Shown here: piece after piece, positions 8,569-12,074 of the stretch
Layout: each line of letters starts with the position of its first letter
Numbering within the stretch: position 1 is the first letter of the stretch
Assembly: GCA_030691585.1 (NCBI GenBank)
Contig: JAUYEC010000003.1
Coordinates: 1-12,074 of the forward strand
Direction of reading: 5' to 3'
Source: Candidatus Omnitrophota bacterium
GTDB lineage: Bacteria > Omnitrophota > Gorgyraeia > Gygaellales > Profunditerraquicolaceae
DNA length: 12,074 nucleotides
Notes under the pieces: model-generated
Seen by the model: the letters and a program-made list of their open reading frames with translations, nothing else
Database searches by the model: none
What the model was told of the DNA's origin: nothing
Position numbers and translations under genes: made by a program

Positions 8569-8575
8569 TGTGGTT

Positions 8576-8583
8576 CTCCTTTC
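8576..8583 (-). promoter_or_regulatory. Strong Shine-Dalgarno sequence of ilvC
   Basis: GAAAGGAG on the minus strand sits seven bases before the ilvC ATG, an ideal spacing. It lies 11 bases past a stable palindrome (8595-8623), so the palindrome should not cover it in the mRNA. Confidence 0.7.
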
Positions 8584-8594
8584 GTGAGCGTACT

Positions 8595-8623
8595 GTAGGG
8601 GCGGGTTTTAAACCCGCCCCTAC
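8595..8623. repeat. GTAGGG-headed palindrome, copy C, overlapping the ilvN stop
   Basis: This is a perfect 14+1+14 inverted repeat: GTAGGGGCGGGTTT at 8595-8608, a central T, then the complement at 8610-8623. Its right arm supplies the TAG stop of ilvN (8620-8622). As RNA it would be a very stable hairpin between ilvN and ilvC. No T-run follows, so it is more likely a REP-type element or mRNA-end stabiliser than a terminator. Confidence 0.87.
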
Positions 8624-9093
8624 AATGCTAGCGCTATTCTTCCTGTTCTGACTAATTCCTTGACCCCGAATTTATCCAACGCCAACAATAACTCCCTGAT
8701 CCGGTCCTGCTTGCCCACTGCTTCAATAACAGCTACACTACCTTTACGCTCGACAATATTAGCCCCGTATTTGTTCAACAAAATTTCCAATCTGGTTTTA
8801 TCTTTCGCGGAATAGTTGACCTTGGCTAATATCAATTCCCTGTCCACGTGTTCTTTATTGGTGAAATCCGTGACCGTGATAACGTCAATGAGCTTGTTCA
8901 GCTGTTTTTTTATCTGTTCCAATATCTTCTCGTCCTCGGCCTCAACCACAATGGTCATATAGGAAGTATCCGGCGCCAGCGTCTCGCTGACCGCCAGAGA
9001 GGCGATATTATATCCGCGGGCGCTGAATAACCCGGCAACCCGCGCCAGAACTCCGAATTTATTTTCAACCAGAACTGATATTGTATGTTTCAT
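8620..9093 (-). CDS. ilvN: Acetolactate synthase small (regulatory) subunit
   Basis: This is the regulatory partner of IlvB; it raises activity and carries valine feedback inhibition. The N-terminal ACT domain (about 4-77) shows the family motif NKFGVLARVAGLFSARGYNI (11-30), including the Asn11/Gly14 region that binds the effector in known family members. The C-terminal domain starts near RELILAKVN (85-93) and runs to the end. The length of 157 aa is typical of the long IlvH/IlvN form. GGAG lies five bases before the ATG. It follows ilvB after 114 bases of repeat. The last codon, TTG, is followed directly by a TAG that belongs to a palindromic repeat, so the original 3' end may have been replaced, although the protein looks complete. 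Confidence 0.95.
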   Translation of the reverse strand: MKHTISVLVENKFGVLARVAGLFSARGYNIASLAVSETLAPDTSYMTIVVEAEDEKILEQIKKQLNKLIDVITVTDFTNKEHVDRELILAKVNYSAKDKTRLEILLNKYGANIVERKGSVAVIEAVGKQDRIRELLLALDKFGVKELVRTGRIALAL

Positions 9094-9107
9094 AGTTACT
9101 CCGTTTC

Positions 9108-9189
9108 CGTAGGACGTCCGTTCGCTTCGCTCGCTTGGACGTTGGACGTTTTTTTGCTTTTACGTCCTACGTCCTCACGTCCTACGTCC
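9108..9189. repeat. Nested inverted repeat of ACGTCC units between ilvB and ilvN
   Basis: The stretch is built from GTAGGACGT/ACGTCCTAC units. An outer perfect 10-base pair of arms lies at 9108-9117 and 9177-9186. Inner 13-base arms at 9137-9149 and 9162-9174 match at 12 of 13 positions around a T-rich 12-base loop. ACGTCCTACGTCC also occurs twice as an exact direct repeat (9162-9174 and 9177-9189, period 15). A CGCTTCGCTCGCTT run (9123-9136) bulges from one side. No coding potential is evident. Confidence 0.75.
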
Positions 9190-9207
9190 CACAGAACTTA
9201 TAGTTTT

Positions 9208-10872
9208 TTAAGCGAGGCCTTCAATCATCTTATTAATCGCCTCGCCCGCCGGCACCATCGGATAGACGTTCTCCTCGGGCTCCACGCGGAAATCCACGAT
9301 CACGGTATTCTCAATTGAAAGCATCTTCTCTATTGCCGGGCGCACATCTTCTTTTTTAGTAACTTTTATACCGACTGCGCCATAGCTTTCCGCCAGTTTT
9401 ACAAAATCGGGGCTCGTTATGCAGACATGAGAATAACGCTTCTTGTAAAATAGCTCCTGCCACTGCCTGACCATGCCCAGATACCCGTTGTTTAAAATGG
9501 CGATCTTGACGTTAATTTTATTACAGACGCAGGTAGCCAGTTCCTGGATGTTCATCTGGATCGAACCGTCGCCGGCGATATCAATGACCGTCTTATCCGG
9601 GCAGCCAACCTTGGCCCCCATTGCCGCGGGAAATCCAAATCCCATCGTGCCCAGGCCGCCCGAAGAAATAAAAGTGCGCGGATGGCTGTGCTTATACCAC
9701 TGCGCCGCCCACATCTGGTTCTGGCCGACTTCAGTGGTGATGATCGCCTCCCCGCCTGTTGCCTCGCAGATCTGCTCCACCACGTACTGCGGCTTGATCT
9801 TGTCGCCGTCCTTATAGCGCAGAGGGTATTTTTTCTTCAAACCATCCACCTCTTTTAACCAGGCGGATGTGTCCGGGCGCTTCTTGATCTGCTCTAAGAG
9901 CTCACCCAGGATATTCTTGGCATCCCCGACTATCGGCACGTCCACCCGGGTGTTCTTGCTGATAGAGGACGGGTCAATATCAATATGGATTATTTTTGCG
10001 GTCGGGGCGAAAGTATCGGTCCTTCCTGTTACACGGTCGTCAAAACGCGCACCCACGGCAATAATCAGGTCCGCTGCGGTTACGGCGTGGTTTGCATAAG
10101 CGGTGCCGTGCATGCCAAGCATACCGAGAGCAAACGGATGCGCTGAAGGAAACGCGCCAATGCCCATCAGGGTCCAGGTTACCGGTGCCTGGATCTTTTC
10201 CGCAAGTTCACGCAGGGCTTGATGCGCTGCGCTTGAAATTATTCCGCCTCCGACATAAAGCACCGGCTTCTTACTGGAAGAAATCAGTTTTGCCGCTTTT
10301 TTTATCTGTCCGGGATGGCCGAAATACGTAGGATGGTAACTGCGGATCGCCACCTTCTCCGGCCAGACGAACTCCGTGTTCTGCTGTTGGATATCCGAAG
10401 GTATGTCTATAACGACCGGGCCGGGCCTGCCGGTTGAGGCGATATAAAAGGCCTCGCGCACCACCCTAGTCAGGTCGCGCACATCTTTAACCAGAAAATT
10501 ATACTTAGTGATCGGCCGGGTAATACCGGTAACATCCGCCTCCTGAAAGGCGTCGTTGCCGATAAGAAAACTTTTTACCTGCCCGGTAATCGCGACTATC
10601 GGAATGGAATCCATATAGGCGTTAGCAATACCGGTAACCAGGTTTGTGGCACCCGGCCCGCTGGTGGCAAGGCAGACACCGACCTTACCCGTGGCCCGTG
10701 CATAGCCGTCTGCGGCATGCACCGCTCCCTGCTCATGGCGGGTAAGGATAAACTTTATCGGCGAATCGTATAGCGCGTCAAAAATAGGCAGAACCTGTCC
10801 GCCGGGATAGCCGAACATGGCCGTTACACCTTCGCGTATCAAAGACTCCATCAAAATTTGCGCGCCGATCAT
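9208..10872 (-). CDS. ilvB: Acetolactate synthase large (catalytic) subunit
   Basis: This ThDP/FAD enzyme condenses two pyruvates to acetolactate, or pyruvate with 2-oxobutyrate, opening valine, leucine and isoleucine synthesis. Visible parts are the ThDP-activating Glu47 in TRHEQGAVHAADGYAR, SGPGATNLVTGIANAYMDSIP (71-91), the FAD-domain GARFDDRVTGR (274-284), SSGGLGTMGFGFPAA (403-417) and the ThDP-Mg motif from GDGS (435-438) to NN (461-462). MIGAQILMESL at the start and 554 aa are normal for the family. RFDDRVTG marks it as the anabolic, FAD-containing form, not the catabolic AlsS/BudB type. The ATG overlaps the ilvD stop as ATGA, with GGGAG ten bases upstream. The partner gene ilvN follows downstream. 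Acetohydroxyacid synthase function is secure. Confidence 0.97.
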   Translation of the reverse strand: MIGAQILMESLIREGVTAMFGYPGGQVLPIFDALYDSPIKFILTRHEQGAVHAADGYARATGKVGVCLATSGPGATNLVTGIANAYMDSIPIVAITGQVKSFLIGNDAFQEADVTGITRPITKYNFLVKDVRDLTRVVREAFYIASTGRPGPVVIDIPSDIQQQNTEFVWPEKVAIRSYHPTYFGHPGQIKKAAKLISSSKKPVLYVGGGIISSAAHQALRELAEKIQAPVTWTLMGIGAFPSAHPFALGMLGMHGTAYANHAVTAADLIIAVGARFDDRVTGRTDTFAPTAKIIHIDIDPSSISKNTRVDVPIVGDAKNILGELLEQIKKRPDTSAWLKEVDGLKKKYPLRYKDGDKIKPQYVVEQICEATGGEAIITTEVGQNQMWAAQWYKHSHPRTFISSGGLGTMGFGFPAAMGAKVGCPDKTVIDIAGDGSIQMNIQELATCVCNKINVKIAILNNGYLGMVRQWQELFYKKRYSHVCITSPDFVKLAESYGAVGIKVTKKEDVRPAIEKMLSIENTVIVDFRVEPEENVYPMVPAGEAINKMIEGLA

Positions 10873-12074
10873 ATTAAAATTGCTCCCTTATCCGCGGAAC
10901 TTACCAATTTGGAATATCTTGCTAAATATCCAGTCTTAATTTTCAACGGGACCGGCTTCCAGCTCCTGAATCTTTTTTCTATCTCGGCCGGGCTTAATCT
11001 TGCCGATATTTTTCGAGCGGGTATATCAATATCAATGATATCGCCATCCTTTAGGATAGCGATCGGCCCTCGAGCGCTTGCCTCAGGCGAAATATGCCCA
11101 ATGCACGGCCCTTTGGTCCCGCCGGAGAACCTGCCGTCGGTAATAAGCGCCACTGAATCTGCAAGACCCAGGCCCACGATAGCCGCAGTAGGGGCAAGCA
11201 TCTCGCGCATGCCCGGGCCGCCTGCAGGCCCTTCATAACGAATGACCACACAGTCGCCTTTATGGATTTTGCCTGCCATGATCGCCTGCATTGCTTCTTC
11301 TTCGCGGTTAAAAACTTTAGCGCGCCCCGCAAATTTCATCATCGCAGGGCTTACCGCCGCCTGCTTGACCACTGCTCCATTCGGAGCAAGGTTTCCGCGC
11401 AAAACCGCGATGCCGCCCTGCTTATGATATGCCTTATTTAACGGACGGATCACATCCTGATCAAAAATCTTCGCTTGGCCTGCAATATCAAATGTCTTTT
11501 GGCCGCTGACATTAAGTGTATTATTATGTTTGACCTTCAACCGCTTTAATACCGCGGGGATCCCTCCGGCAAATTCCAGGTCTTCCATATAATGCGCGCC
11601 TGCCGGCTCGATATTAGCGATATGCGCGGCGTGACGGCTGATCCTATCAAAAGTCTCTAAATCTAATTTTATTCCTGCCTCCTTGGCAATAGCCATCAAG
11701 TGCAAGACGGTGTTAGTCGATCCACCTAGAGCCATATCCACAAAAATAGCATTCTCCAGCGAATTTTTTGTAATAATATCTCGCGGGCAAATATTTTTCT
11801 TTACCAACTCCACGATACGTTCGCCACTGGCCTGTGCAATGCGGCGTTTTTTAGCGGAGACTGCCAGGGCCGTGCCGCAGCCAGGTAAAGACATGCCCAT
11901 GGTTTCAGTTAAACAGGCCATGGTATTGGCAGTATAAAGCCCCTGGCAGGAACCGGCGCCCGGGCAGGCCTCCATCTCAAAGCACTCTAATTCTTTAGCC
12001 GAAATCTGCCCTTTTTTGGCGCGGGCAAGCGCTTCAAAAGTATCGTGCACAAAAGCTAATTTTTTTTGATTATA
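10869..12074 (-). CDS. ilvD: Dihydroxy-acid dehydratase, 5' end beyond the window
   Basis: IlvD dehydrates 2,3-dihydroxy acids to the keto-acids that precede valine, leucine and isoleucine, using an iron-sulphur cluster. The frame stays open to the right edge, so about 401 codons are visible. By family length, roughly 150 N-terminal residues are missing, including the first cluster cysteines and the carbamylated lysine region. Seen here are the ACPGAGSCQGLYTANTM cluster segment, SLPGCGTA, ALGGSTNTVLHLMAIA, RYEGPAGGPGMREML and TDGRFSGGTKGPCIGHISPEA near the C-terminus. A GTG at 12050 could be mistaken for a start, but conserved family sequence continues upstream of it. It is the first visible gene of the ilv-leu operon; any leader or promoter lies outside the window. 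Its stop overlaps the ilvB start. Confidence 0.95.
   Translation of the reverse strand, partial: YNQKKLAFVHDTFEALARAKKGQISAKELECFEMEACPGAGSCQGLYTANTMACLTETMGMSLPGCGTALAVSAKKRRIAQASGERIVELVKKNICPRDIITKNSLENAIFVDMALGGSTNTVLHLMAIAKEAGIKLDLETFDRISRHAAHIANIEPAGAHYMEDLEFAGGIPAVLKRLKVKHNNTLNVSGQKTFDIAGQAKIFDQDVIRPLNKAYHKQGGIAVLRGNLAPNGAVVKQAAVSPAMMKFAGRAKVFNREEEAMQAIMAGKIHKGDCVVIRYEGPAGGPGMREMLAPTAAIVGLGLADSVALITDGRFSGGTKGPCIGHISPEASARGPIAILKDGDIIDIDIPARKISARLSPAEIEKRFRSWKPVPLKIKTGYLARYSKLVSSADKGAILI

Noticed and set aside
8595..8623. Rho-independent terminator between ilvN and ilvC.
   Set aside because: The stem is strong, but no T-run follows on either strand and the pathway genes continue directly.
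9150..9161. T-rich run as a terminator tail in the ilvB-ilvN gap.
   Set aside because: It is the loop of the inverted repeat on the plus strand and an A-run on the transcribed strand, so it cannot end the operon transcript.
9162..9189. Two exact 13-base direct repeats as a possible CRISPR fragment.
   Set aside because: The units are far too short, are separated by only two bases and are part of an inverted repeat; no spacers or cas genes are present.
12048..12050. GTG as the start of ilvD.
   Set aside because: The frame stays open to the window edge, and the conserved N-terminal third of the family must lie further upstream.

Overview
The window reads as a chromosomal piece from an uncultured bacterium of moderate GC. 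The gene mix (a branched-chain amino acid operon, a prepilin peptidase, GH77) and the intergenic repeats (short GTAGGG-headed palindromes and a CCTGCCGGCAGG-type palindrome) remind me of Candidatus Omnitrophota and similar candidate phyla. That placement rests on memory of style, not on a marker gene, so it is tentative. All nine protein genes lie on the minus strand. Transcription therefore runs from the right edge towards the left.

Right to left: ilvD (its 5' part lies beyond the window edge), ilvB, ilvN and ilvC supply the shared isoleucine/valine steps. Next come a membrane-anchored protein of unknown function, leuA (first committed step of leucine synthesis) and aroE (shikimate pathway). 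Spacing is tight. There is an ATGA overlap at ilvD/ilvB, a 10-base gap at ilvC/unknown gene and a TGATG overlap at leuA/aroE. This looks like one operon. leuB, leuC and leuD are not in the window. Both classical feedback-control domains are present: the ACT domain of IlvN and the C-terminal regulatory domain of LeuA. IlvC and AroE each carry an acidic residue where NADPH-dependent relatives usually contact the cofactor 2'-phosphate.

After a 114-base repeat-rich gap come a type IV prepilin peptidase and a GH77 4-alpha-glucanotransferase, joined by an ATGA overlap. Three GTAGGG-headed palindromes sit in the gaps. Two of them supply the TAG stop codons of aroE and ilvN. A separate nested inverted repeat built from ACGTCC units fills most of the ilvB/ilvN gap.

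The most unusual part is the protein-free left end (1-392). Read on the plus strand, it folds by eye into a large branched RNA. A long rod pairs 66-110 with 299-343, and every one of its eight opposed non-Watson-Crick positions along 66-100 is a G-A pair. Inside are several further perfectly nested helices, again with tandem G-A pairs. I could not assign it to a known RNA family. It is the best candidate here for something undescribed.
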